A stretch of DNA of 5,827 bases from NCBI GenBank assembly GCA_020442965.1, contig JAGRJB010000258.1:1-5827 (forward strand). Reading direction: 5' to 3'. The notes under the pieces were generated by a model. It was not told the DNA's origin. It saw only the letters and a program-made list of their open reading frames with translations, and made no database searches. How positions within the stretch are numbered: position 1 is the stretch's first letter; each line of letters opens with the position of its first letter. Origin of the DNA: Pseudomonadales bacterium (GTDB lineage Bacteria; Pseudomonadota; Gammaproteobacteria; Steroidobacterales; Steroidobacteraceae). Positions 1 to 5,827 of the stretch are shown one piece after another. Position numbers and translations under genes: made by a program.

Positions 1-487
1 AGTGCTTGAGGATGCCCTCGCGGCATTCAAATGTGAGATTGAGTCCCTGGAACTCGGCGTAGCGTTCCTCCAGCTCATCCACCACCCGCAGCGACTGCAA
101 GTTGTGTTCAAAGCCGCCATAGTCCCGCATGCAGAGGTTCAGCGCGTCCTGGCCCGCGTGACCAAACGGTGTATGGCCGAGATCGTGCGCAAGACAGATG
201 GCTTCTGTGAGCGTCTCGTTGAGGCGCAGCGCGCGCGCGACGGTGCGCGCGATCTGCGCGACCTCGAGCGAGTGTGTGACGCGCGTGCGATATAGATCGC
301 CCTCGTGATTCACGAACACCTGTGTCTTGTAAGTGAGCCGCCGAAAGGCGTTGCAGTGCACGATTCGATCGCGATCGCGCTGGAATTCCGTGCGGTAGGC
401 CGGCGGCGGCTCGGGATAGCGTCGTCCTCGTGTCAGCGCCGGATTGGCCGCATAGGCCGCCAGCCCCACATCGACCGGATCTGTCAT
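1..487 (-). CDS. dgt: dGTPase-like HD-domain deoxynucleotide triphosphohydrolase (N-terminal part, cut by window edge)
   Basis: Enzymes of this family hydrolyse dNTPs (classically dGTP) to the deoxynucleoside and triphosphate in the cytoplasm and help control dNTP pools. 162 codons are visible and the 3' end lies beyond base 1. The reading frame opens with ATG at 487-485. Family hallmarks by residue: [11 protein letters not shown] (47-57), [15 protein letters not shown] (67-81), [13 protein letters not shown] (100-112), [11 protein letters not shown] (126-136) and [12 protein letters not shown] at the edge. H72, H101 and D102 are the expected HD-domain metal ligands; the last ligand Asp would lie outside the window. 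The start codon overlaps the aroB stop in an ATGA (484-487), and no strong Shine-Dalgarno precedes it, so translational coupling to aroB is likely. An aroB-dgt order is common in proteobacteria. True substrate preference cannot be read from the sequence; many members are annotated only as dGTPase-like. Confidence 0.95.
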   Translation of the reverse strand, partial: MTDPVDVGLAAYAANPALTRGRRYPEPPPAYRTEFQRDRDRIVHCNAFRRLTYKTQVFVNHEGDLYRTRVTHSLEVAQIARTVARALRLNETLTEAICLAHDLGHTPFGHAGQDALNLCMRDYGGFEHNLQSLRVVDELEERYAEFQGLNLTFECREGILKH

Positions 488-1581
488 GCCGCGGTCGCAC
501 CCAGCGTGGCATCGAGAGCGGCATCCGGATAGTCGCCGGTCACCACCGCGGCGCCGATCGTTCGCAACAGCACCAGGCGTACGCGTCCCGCCGCAACCTT
601 CTTGTCGATCTTCATGAGTGTGCGCAGCTCAGCCGCTCGCAGGTTGCCCATGTCGGTCGGCAGCCCCGCACGTCGCAGCAGTTCCGCCAATCGCTCGACT
701 TGCTCTGCGGGGCACCACGCCATACGCGCGGACATTCGTGCCGCCATGAGCATACCGACGGCAACCGCTTCACCGTGCAACCAGGTTTCATAATGAGTCG
801 CCGCTTCGATCGCGTGACCGAAAGTGTGGCCCAGGTTGAGCAATGCGCGGTCGCCCTGCTCGCGTTCGTCGCGCGTTACGATATCGGCCTTGACCTCGCA
901 GGAGCGCTGGATTGCGTGCGCCAACGCCGCAGCGTCGCGCCGCAGCAGTGCATCGATGTTCTGTTCGAGCCAGGCAAAGAACACCGCATCGCAGATCAGG
1001 CCATACTTGATCACCTCGGCAAGCCCAGCGCGGAGCTCCCGATCCGGCAGGGTCGTTAGCGTGTCGGTGTCGGCGATGACTGCCACCGGCTGGTGGAACG
1101 CGCCGATCAGGTTCTTGCCGCCGGGATGATTGACTCCCGTCTTGCCTCCCACCGAGGAATCGACCTGGGCGAGCAGAGTGGTCGGTATCTGCAGGAACGC
1201 GACGCCGCGCTGATAGCAAGCTGCTGCGAAGCCCGCCGTATCGCCGACCACGCCGCCACCGAGCGCGACTACGATCGCGTCGCGACCGAGTCGATTCGCA
1301 ACCATCACGTCCAGCACACGCGTCACGGTCGCCAGCGTCTTGTGGGACTCGCCGTCGGCCAGATCGGCGCGCAGCACGCGCCGCGGCGCGAGTACGCGCG
1401 CGATCTCACCGGCATAGAGCGGCGCGACGGTCGAGTTGCTCACCAGCAGTACATCGCGCTGCTTTACCACGCGGTCGAACAGCGATTTATCTGCTAACAA
1501 ACCACGCCCGATGAAGATCGGATAGCTGCGAGCGGCTAATTGGACGGTCAGACTGGCGCTAGTGGTTGGCAATGGCGGCAC
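484..1581 (-). CDS. aroB: 3-dehydroquinate synthase AroB
   Basis: AroB converts DAHP to 3-dehydroquinate with loss of phosphate, the second step of the shikimate pathway; it is cytoplasmic and uses NAD+ and a divalent metal. Taking GTG at 1581 as residue 1 (365 residues, against 362 in E. coli), the protein shows the NAD-binding GGGVVGD (108-114), the substrate motif [17 protein letters not shown] (141-157), AEVIKYG (188-194), [12 protein letters not shown] (249-260) and WLHGEAVA (267-274). The metal ligands are E189, H252 and H269, each five residues later than in E. coli AroB, so the alignment is collinear. The start is uncertain. The frame also opens at GTG 1671 and ATG 1665, but the added residues look unlike AroB and cover an AT-rich, promoter-like stretch; TTG at 1572 is another option. 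None has a clear ribosome binding site. The gap 1582-1722 to aroK holds no other gene. The stop overlaps the dGTPase-like gene by 4 nt. Confidence 0.96.
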   Translation of the reverse strand: MPPLPTTSASLTVQLAARSYPIFIGRGLLADKSLFDRVVKQRDVLLVSNSTVAPLYAGEIARVLAPRRVLRADLADGESHKTLATVTRVLDVMVANRLGRDAIVVALGGGVVGDTAGFAAACYQRGVAFLQIPTTLLAQVDSSVGGKTGVNHPGGKNLIGAFHQPVAVIADTDTLTTLPDRELRAGLAEVIKYGLICDAVFFAWLEQNIDALLRRDAAALAHAIQRSCEVKADIVTRDEREQGDRALLNLGHTFGHAIEAATHYETWLHGEAVAVGMLMAARMSARMAWCPAEQVERLAELLRRAGLPTDMGNLRAAELRTLMKIDKKVAAGRVRLVLLRTIGAAVVTGDYPDAALDATLGATAA

Positions 1582-1607
1582 GTTCCCATCGAAAAAATAA
1601 TGTCCGC

Positions 1608-1613
1608 AGTATA
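1608..1613 (-). promoter_or_regulatory. possible -10 element ahead of aroB
   Basis: On the minus strand TATACT matches the sigma-70 -10 consensus at 5 of 6 positions. It lies at the start of an AT-rich run (about 1588-1614) that stands out in this GC-rich window, and some 27 nt upstream of the preferred aroB GTG. I find no good -35 hexamer 16-18 nt further upstream, so this is only a candidate internal promoter between aroK and aroB. Confidence 0.25.
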
Positions 1614-1722
1614 AGGTCTGGGCGCGTGGCGGCAGAGGCGACGTCAGCGGCCGTTTTGAGCGCATCCGCACGGAAAAGAGCGCTCGGGGTCGTCGCGGGT
1701 CAGATCAATGCCAGTGCGGCGG

Positions 1723-2244
1723 TTACAGGCGCTTGAGCACGCCACGGATCTCGGCCACCACCGACTGCACGCGCTTACGGTCGGTGCTGACGCGAAAGTC
1801 GGCCAGCGCCTCATACAAGGGCGCGCGTGCAAGCATCAACTCCTGCAGCTTGGTCGCCGGATCAACGGCATTCAACAACGGTCGATTTCGGCTTTGTCGC
1901 ACGCGCGCTGCCTGTTCCTCGACCGCGGTCTCGAGATAGACGACGAAGCCGCGCTCGGCCAGCAGCTGACGGTTCTCGGGACGCAGCACGGCACCACCAC
2001 CGGTGGCCAACACGACAGGCGAGCGCTGCGTCAGCTCGTCCAGAGCCTCGTGTTCACGCTGCCGAAAACCGGCCTCGCCCTCGCGCTCAAAAATGAACGG
2101 GATATCGACGCCGGTCCGTGCCTCGATTTCAGCATCGCTGTCGACGAACGGCATTTTGAGCGAGCGCGCCAGGTACTTGCCGACAGCGGACTTGCCGGAG
2201 CCCATTGGCCCTATGAGGAACACCCGCTGCGTCGTACTGACCAT
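1723..2244 (-). CDS. aroK: shikimate kinase AroK
   Basis: AroK phosphorylates shikimate to shikimate 3-phosphate using ATP, the fifth step of the shikimate pathway, in the cytoplasm. The product has 173 residues, the usual size. It shows the Walker A loop GPMGSGKS (12-19), the shikimate-contacting DSD (D35, D37) and GFR (R61), the Walker B-like ATGGGAV (80-86), the lid segment RNRPLL with R121, and ARAPLYEALAD (139-149), whose R140 matches the substrate-binding arginine of E. coli AroK. No key residue is missing. The start ATG (2244-2242) places the P-loop at the normal distance from the N-terminus, but no strong Shine-Dalgarno is seen. aroB follows after a gap of about 140 nt (57 nt if aroB starts at ATG 1665). 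A terminator-like hairpin upstream suggests aroK is served by its own promoter rather than by read-through from pilQ. Confidence 0.97.
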   Translation of the reverse strand: MVSTTQRVFLIGPMGSGKSAVGKYLARSLKMPFVDSDAEIEARTGVDIPFIFEREGEAGFRQREHEALDELTQRSPVVLATGGGAVLRPENRQLLAERGFVVYLETAVEEQAARVRQSRNRPLLNAVDPATKLQELMLARAPLYEALADFRVSTDRKRVQSVVAEIRGVLKRL

Positions 2245-2403
2245 GCTGGAAGCATAAACCCCGGAGACACGCTCGGCGAAGAACCGCTGGCGCCTACCAC
2301 CCCCGATCTTGCCGGGAATGCAGCGTGCATTGGCTCTGAGAAGGCAAAAGGCCGCCCCCGTTGTGCAGGGGCGGCCTTGAGAATGCCGAATTACAATTGG
2401 TAA
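2245..2403 (-). other. intergenic region between the Ig-domain lipoprotein gene and aroK
   Basis: This 159-nt gap holds the terminator hairpin in its upstream part and presumably the aroK promoter in the remaining 100 nt. That part is GC-rich. The only -10-like string is TATGCT, about 6 nt before the aroK ATG, which would give an essentially leaderless transcript and has no convincing -35. I could not locate a promoter with confidence, and no small gene is supported here. Confidence 0.5.
2346..2378 (-). terminator. intrinsic (Rho-independent) terminator after the Ig-domain lipoprotein gene
   Basis: A perfect 11-bp stem pairs 2348-2358 with 2368-2378 (nine GC pairs and two AT pairs) around a 9-nt loop. 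Read on the minus strand, the hairpin begins 25 nt past the lipoprotein stop codon and ends in a TTTT run (2349-2346, two of the Ts inside the stem), followed by GCCTT. The T tract is short but the stem is very stable. It should end transcripts coming from pilQ and the lipoprotein gene before aroK. Confidence 0.85.
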
Positions 2404-4227
2404 CTAGAGCGTATCGGTGCAACTCGCGCCGACACCAAACTCGCTCGTCACTCCCGGGGGGGCTGATTGCAGATTGTTGAAGTCCTCCGCCGCCCCTGGC
2501 AAATCAAACCGAACCTGGCGCACGAACTCCGAGCCCTGTACGGAGGTACGCGCGTCCAGTATGACGTCGACGTAGTAGGCGTACTGCATCGGATAGACAA
2601 CCTGGACCTGCGCAAATCCACTCGCGTCCGTCGTGACGGTGCGCGGATTGACGGTCGCGATGTTGCCAGCTTCGATGCGGCCCGAGTTGTTGAAATCTTC
2701 CCCTGGGTTCAACACACCATCGCGATTGATGTCTTCATCATTGCAGGTTGCGGTGATGTTAGTAGTCCAGGAGTTCGCTCCTGCGACTCGGCGACCCTTG
2801 TAATAACGCTGCGACAGCACGCTGACATTGAGGGTCACGTTCGCGACTCCATTGCCGGTCGCATCCGTCACCTGAATGGCGTAGCGCACCTGATACTGCG
2901 TATCGTTGTTGATCTTTTCGATCTTGTTACCGGTACCGAGCGTCAAGAACAGCTCTTTATGCGCGACGGTCAGGCGCACGACGTCCTGCACGCCAGCGGC
3001 GCCGGCCACCGCCACGGTAACGACAACGCCGTCCTGCGCCGTCGTCACGGAACCTGCCGTGTAAACCGACTGCGCTCGCCCTTGACTATCCGTCACGGCC
3101 GAAGCGGTCGACAGCGAGCCACCGGAAACGTCCTGCAGCGAGAAATTTACGGTTTTGTTCTTGACCAGATTGCCGGCCGAATCGCGTACTACGGCCGTCA
3201 GCACGCTTTGCTCGTTGGGGCCTACCGTAAACGTACTGGCTTGCACCTCGACATCGGCGGCCGACGTAGCAACGAACTCGAGCGAGCGCTGCGATGACGC
3301 GGTTCCCGCGGTCGCACTGACAACGGCGCCGCCTGCGTTCGTCGAGCTGATCGTGACGGTGGCATCGCCATTTCCATCAGTGGTGGCCGAGCCGGCCGAC
3401 AACGTGCCGCGAGTCGTGGCGAACTGAATCACCTGGCCGACGACCGGAACGCCAGCCTGTTGCCAGCGCACCGTCACCGGTTGCGAAGCGCCCAAGGCGA
3501 CTTCGGTATTGGCGGCTGGCGCCGTAAAGGTGAACGCCGCACCGCTCACCGTCACGACCTGCTGGGCCGTGACCCCGAGCGCGGTGGCGGTGATGGTGTC
3601 GTTGCTGGCACCGTTTACCTTGAACGTGAAATTGGCGCGGCCGTTGGCGTCGGTCGTGACACTGGCCGGCGTGAGCGTATTGCCACTCTGCGCCGAGGTG
3701 AGCGTCACCGCCCGATTCGCGATGCCTTTGTCGGCACCGTCGATCAGTGCAATCGTGTAATTGCCGGTTTCGCCAGAGACCAGCGACGCGGGTCCCTGGA
3801 TCGAGAGCCGCGAGCCGACGACACGAACATCGACACTCTGCGCCACGCCACCCGCGGTGGCCGTCACCGTGATGGTTCGACTGCTCGGGTCGCCCGCGAC
3901 ACTCAATGTCGCTTCAGCGCTGCCGTCAGCCTTGGTGCTCGCATCGACTACCTGAACGCCGCCCGATGTTGCAGTGAACGCAACCGGCACGTCTTTCAGG
4001 AAATTGTTGTTGACACCGCGGACAAACGCCCGGATCTGCGCAGGCGATGAACCGTCCGACGGGATCGTGGGTGCATCGGTCGTCACCGTGACGGTCGCGA
4101 CCGTCGGCGCGACCGGCCCGGTGGGCGCCACGCCACCGCCCTTACGGAACGCGTCATTCGTACTGCTGCCGCCACATGAGGCGAGCAGCCAGGCCGCTGA
4201 CAAAACTACTGCAACAATCTTACGCAT
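2404..4227 (-). CDS. outer-membrane lipoprotein with about five bacterial Ig-like domains and an inserted EF-hand-like pair
   Basis: I do not recognise a named gene. The 607-residue product begins with a lipoprotein signal: MRK, a hydrophobic stretch, then lipobox LASC with the lipidated Cys at 18. The following Gly-Gly is not an inner-membrane retention signal, so outer-membrane sorting is expected. After a low-complexity Gly/Pro linker come Ig-like repeats of the Big_1/invasin type at roughly 43-138, 139-228, 231-323, 324-423 and 424-576. Each carries a motif of the form TTDANGRA, at about residues 98, 191, 282, 378 and 532. The first four are 91-96 residues apart; the last gap is 154, which fits an insertion of about 58 residues holding two calcium-loop motifs (499-522). 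The mature protein has only two further cysteines, 495 and 603. The ATG at 4227 is preferred over GTG 4239 because AGGTGA sits 8 nt before it. The gene lies 47 nt behind pilQ and is followed by a terminator, so co-transcription with pilQ is likely. An adhesin, surface-structure or pilus-accessory role is inference only. Confidence 0.9.
   Translation of the reverse strand: MRKIVAVVLSAAWLLASCGGSSTNDAFRKGGGVAPTGPVAPTVATVTVTTDAPTIPSDGSSPAQIRAFVRGVNNNFLKDVPVAFTATSGGVQVVDASTKADGSAEATLSVAGDPSSRTITVTATAGGVAQSVDVRVVGSRLSIQGPASLVSGETGNYTIALIDGADKGIANRAVTLTSAQSGNTLTPASVTTDANGRANFTFKVNGASNDTITATALGVTAQQVVTVSGAAFTFTAPAANTEVALGASQPVTVRWQQAGVPVVGQVIQFATTRGTLSAGSATTDGNGDATVTISSTNAGGAVVSATAGTASSQRSLEFVATSAADVEVQASTFTVGPNEQSVLTAVVRDSAGNLVKNKTVNFSLQDVSGGSLSTASAVTDSQGRAQSVYTAGSVTTAQDGVVVTVAVAGAAGVQDVVRLTVAHKELFLTLGTGNKIEKINNDTQYQVRYAIQVTDATGNGVANVTLNVSVLSQRYYKGRRVAGANSWTTNITATCNDEDINRDGVLNPGEDFNNSGRIEAGNIATVNPRTVTTDASGFAQVQVVYPMQYAYYVDVILDARTSVQGSEFVRQVRFDLPGAAEDFNNLQSAPPGVTSEFGVGASCTDTL
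2662..2733 (-). other. two adjacent EF-hand-like calcium loops within the lipoprotein
   Basis: Residues 499-510 read DINRDGVLNPGE, a canonical 12-residue EF loop with D1, N3, D5, G6, a hydrophobic residue at 8 and E12. Directly after it, DFNNSGRIEAGN (511-522) is a second, degenerate loop with D1, N3, S5, G6 and I8 but Asn instead of Glu at 12. Cys495 lies four residues before the first loop. The first loop probably binds calcium; the second may bind weakly or only help packing. Similar loops occur in dockerins and in other secreted Ig-domain proteins. Confidence 0.75.
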
Positions 4228-4235
4228 GTGTGTGT

Positions 4236-4241
4236 TCACCT
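4236..4241 (-). promoter_or_regulatory. ribosome binding site that decides the lipoprotein start
   Basis: On the minus strand AGGTGA is a six-base match to the anti-Shine-Dalgarno complement AGGAGGTGA, and it is separated by 8 nt (ACACACAC) from the ATG at 4227-4225. The alternative in-frame GTG at 4239-4237 lies inside this site, so it is unlikely to be the start. Confidence 0.8.
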
Positions 4242-4259
4242 GATAACTGACGTGCTGTT

Positions 4260-4274
4260 CGGGTCCCTCACCCG
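4260..4274 (-). other. short inverted repeat directly after the pilQ stop codon
   Basis: A perfect 5-bp stem (CGGGT/ACCCG) with a 5-nt loop begins on the base after the pilQ stop. It has no T tract, so it is not a convincing terminator. It could weakly attenuate or stabilise the mRNA between pilQ and the lipoprotein gene, or be chance in GC-rich DNA. Confidence 0.3.
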
Positions 4275-5827
4275 TCAGTACACGCTGACCCCTTCACGCA
4301 GAATCTTCGGAGTAACGAAGATCAGCAGTTCGTCCTTGTTGTTGGTATTGCGAGTCGTCTTGAAGAGCCGCCCGAGTACGGGCACGTCACCGAGGTACGG
4401 CACCTTCTGTTCGGTCGCACGCTTCTCGGTCTCGAGGATACCGCCGAGCACGACGGTCTGGCCGTCGTTCACCAGCACCTGGGTGCTGATCTCGCGGGTG
4501 TCGATCGACGGAACATTGACGCCACCCGAGCTCACCACGACCTGGCCGACCGAATCCTTCTTGACGTTGAGATCAAGAATGATGCGATTGTCGGGCGTAA
4601 TCTGCGGTGTCACTTTGAGCGACAGCACGGCCTTCTTGAACTGAATGGTGGTCGCGCCGGAAGACGCAGCCTCCTGGTACGGAATCTCCACACCCTGCTC
4701 GATGCTCGCCTCGCGCTGGTTAGCCGTGATGACACGTGGTGACGAGATGATCTCGCCGCGACCCTCGGCCTGCGCTGCCGACAATTCGAGGTCGACTATA
4801 TAGTCGGAGCCCAGCAGCATGAAGGCGAGTCGACCGGCCGGATTCGACACCGGCAGATTGACGTTGTAGCGATTGGAAGCCCCGCCACCGACCGGTACTT
4901 CGATCGGGTAGGGTGTACCAGAACCGCCCGACAGATTGTCGAGTGCGGAGCTCAAACTCGTATCGACCGACTCGGCGCTGCCCGACGTGACGAACACGCC
5001 ATCGTTGCCATTCTTCTGGCTGCCGCTGAAGCCGGCGCGAACGCCCAGCTCGCGCGAGAAATCGTCATTGACGATTACGATACGAGCCTCGATCAGTACC
5101 TGTCGCACCGGGATATCGAGCGTGCCGACCAGACGACGGATATCGGCTAACCGATCGGCCGTGTCTTGCAGCAATAAAGTGTTGGTCCGCTCGTCGACCG
5201 CGACGCTGCCGCGTGACGACAGCAGTGAGCCACCACTGCCCTGCGCCTTGATCAGATCGGCAAGGTCCCCCGCTTTGGCGTAGTTGACTTGCAGATACTC
5301 GGAGCGCAGCGGCGCGAGTTCCTGAATGTCCTTCTTGGCGGCAAGTTCTGATTTTTCGCGTGCGGCCAGTTCGTCGGCCGGCGCAATGATGATCACGTTG
5401 TCGTCGCGACGCTTGTCGAGGCCCTTGGTACGCAGCACGATATCGAGGGCCTGATCCCAGGGAACATTCTGCAGTCGCAGGGTAATGCGGCCGCTGACGG
5501 TGTCGCTGGCAACCAGGTTCAGTTCGGTGAAATCGGCAATCAGCTGCAGGACAGCGCGAACCTCGATATCCTGGAAATTGAGGGAGATGCGGTCCCCCAC
5601 GTAGGTGAACTCGTTGCGGCGCTCCTCCACTTCTTTCTTGGACAGCGGCTTGACACTCAGTATGTACTGGTTGTCGGTCTGGTAAGCCAGATAGTCGAAA
5701 TCACCGGTATTCTTCAGGGTCAGGGTGGCGCCCCGCTCGCTGGTGTTCACATCCACGCTGGTAACCGGCGTGGCGAAATCGGTCACGTCCAGACGTCGCT
5801 GTTGGCCTTTTTTCAAGGTCGCCCCTT
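4275..5827 (-). CDS. pilQ: type IV pilus secretin PilQ (C-terminal part, 5' end outside window)
   Basis: PilQ forms the multimeric outer-membrane channel through which the type IV pilus is extruded and retracted. 517 complete codons are visible and the frame is open to the window edge, so the signal peptide and most of the AMIN region are missing. In order from the edge: the end of a beta-rich N-terminal region with LDVTDFATPV; the secretin N0 (STN-like) domain (about residues 73-148) with ISLNFQDIEVRAVLQLIADF; the N1/NolW domain (about 173-240) with SVAVDERTNTLLLQDT; and the secretin barrel (about 240-507). The barrel contains the SSPRVITANQREASIEQG segment, the VVLGGILE motif and the family signature VPYLGDVPVLGRLFK followed by KDELLIFVTPKIL. 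The C-terminus is complete and ends seven residues after PKIL. The preceding pilMNOP genes expected by analogy would lie above base 5827. VPYLGDVPVLGRLF and the N0 domain favour PilQ over type II secretion GspD. Confidence 0.96.
   Translation of the reverse strand, partial: GATLKKGQQRRLDVTDFATPVTSVDVNTSERGATLTLKNTGDFDYLAYQTDNQYILSVKPLSKKEVEERRNEFTYVGDRISLNFQDIEVRAVLQLIADFTELNLVASDTVSGRITLRLQNVPWDQALDIVLRTKGLDKRRDDNVIIIAPADELAAREKSELAAKKDIQELAPLRSEYLQVNYAKAGDLADLIKAQGSGGSLLSSRGSVAVDERTNTLLLQDTADRLADIRRLVGTLDIPVRQVLIEARIVIVNDDFSRELGVRAGFSGSQKNGNDGVFVTSGSAESVDTSLSSALDNLSGGSGTPYPIEVPVGGGASNRYNVNLPVSNPAGRLAFMLLGSDYIVDLELSAAQAEGRGEIISSPRVITANQREASIEQGVEIPYQEAASSGATTIQFKKAVLSLKVTPQITPDNRIILDLNVKKDSVGQVVVSSGGVNVPSIDTREISTQVLVNDGQTVVLGGILETEKRATEQKVPYLGDVPVLGRLFKTTRNTNNKDELLIFVTPKILREGVSVY

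Noticed and set aside
108..524. Minus-strand frame of 138 codons
   Set aside because: It overlaps the dGTPase-like gene in a different frame; the other frame carries the HD-domain motifs and runs unbroken to the window edge.
430..1059. Open frame of 209 codons on the plus strand
   Set aside because: Antisense to aroB and to the start of the dGTPase-like gene, with no recognisable domain.
2251..2256. TATGCT as the aroK -10 element
   Set aside because: It lies about 6 nt before the ATG, would give an essentially leaderless message, and has no acceptable -35 at 16-18 nt spacing.
1708..2403. Open frame of 231 codons on the plus strand
   Set aside because: It is antisense to aroK, which has every catalytic motif, and runs through the terminator hairpin; its protein shows no family features.
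2467..3297. Open frame of 276 codons on the plus strand
   Set aside because: It lies wholly antisense to the Ig-domain lipoprotein gene, whose domains and signal peptide are clear. The translation is rich in Arg/His/Asp with no recognisable motif, typical of an antisense shadow in GC-rich DNA.
2404..4227. Ig repeats as recent tandem DNA duplications
   Set aside because: The domains share only short motifs at protein level and I see no long direct repeats in the DNA, so the repeats are old and diverged.
4275..5827. TTG at 5816 as the true start of the secretin gene
   Set aside because: The frame continues open to the window edge and the visible N-terminus is mid-protein, without a signal peptide; PilQ proteins have a long N-terminal region that must lie upstream.

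Overview
The window (about 60% GC by eye) carries five genes, all on the minus strand and closely packed. It reads as core chromosome of a Gram-negative proteobacterium, most likely gamma or beta. Two things point there: a type IV pilus secretin (PilQ), and the order pilQ - aroK - aroB - dGTPase-like gene, which is a familiar proteobacterial neighbourhood. A finer assignment, for example to the Steroidobacter/Nevskiales/Xanthomonadales side of the gammas, would be a guess.

In the direction of transcription (high to low coordinates), the window opens inside pilQ (4275-5827), whose 5' part lies outside. After a 47-nt gap comes a gene for a 607-residue lipoprotein with about five bacterial Ig-like domains (2404-4227). 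It ends just before a strong GC-rich hairpin that looks like an intrinsic terminator (2346-2378). Next come aroK, shikimate kinase (1723-2244), and aroB, 3-dehydroquinate synthase (484 to about 1581). A dGTPase-like HD-domain phosphohydrolase (1-487) overlaps the aroB stop by 4 nt and runs off the low-coordinate end of the window.

Functionally there are two blocks. PilQ forms the outer-membrane channel through which type IV pili pass. The Ig-domain lipoprotein, probably anchored in the outer membrane, sits directly behind it and may be co-transcribed, so a surface or pilus-related role is a reasonable guess but is not shown. AroB and AroK catalyse steps two and five of the shikimate pathway to chorismate and aromatic amino acids; the dGTPase-like enzyme acts on dNTP pools. 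The terminator suggests that the aro-dgt block is transcribed separately from pilQ and the lipoprotein gene.

The unusual part is the lipoprotein: a gene between pilQ and aroK, with a cysteine-flanked pair of EF-hand-like calcium loops apparently inserted into its last Ig-like repeat. No mobile element, CRISPR array, tRNA or rRNA was seen. No stretch over 300 bases lacks a gene; the longest gaps are 2245-2403 (terminator plus presumed aroK promoter region) and about 1582-1722 (before aroB).
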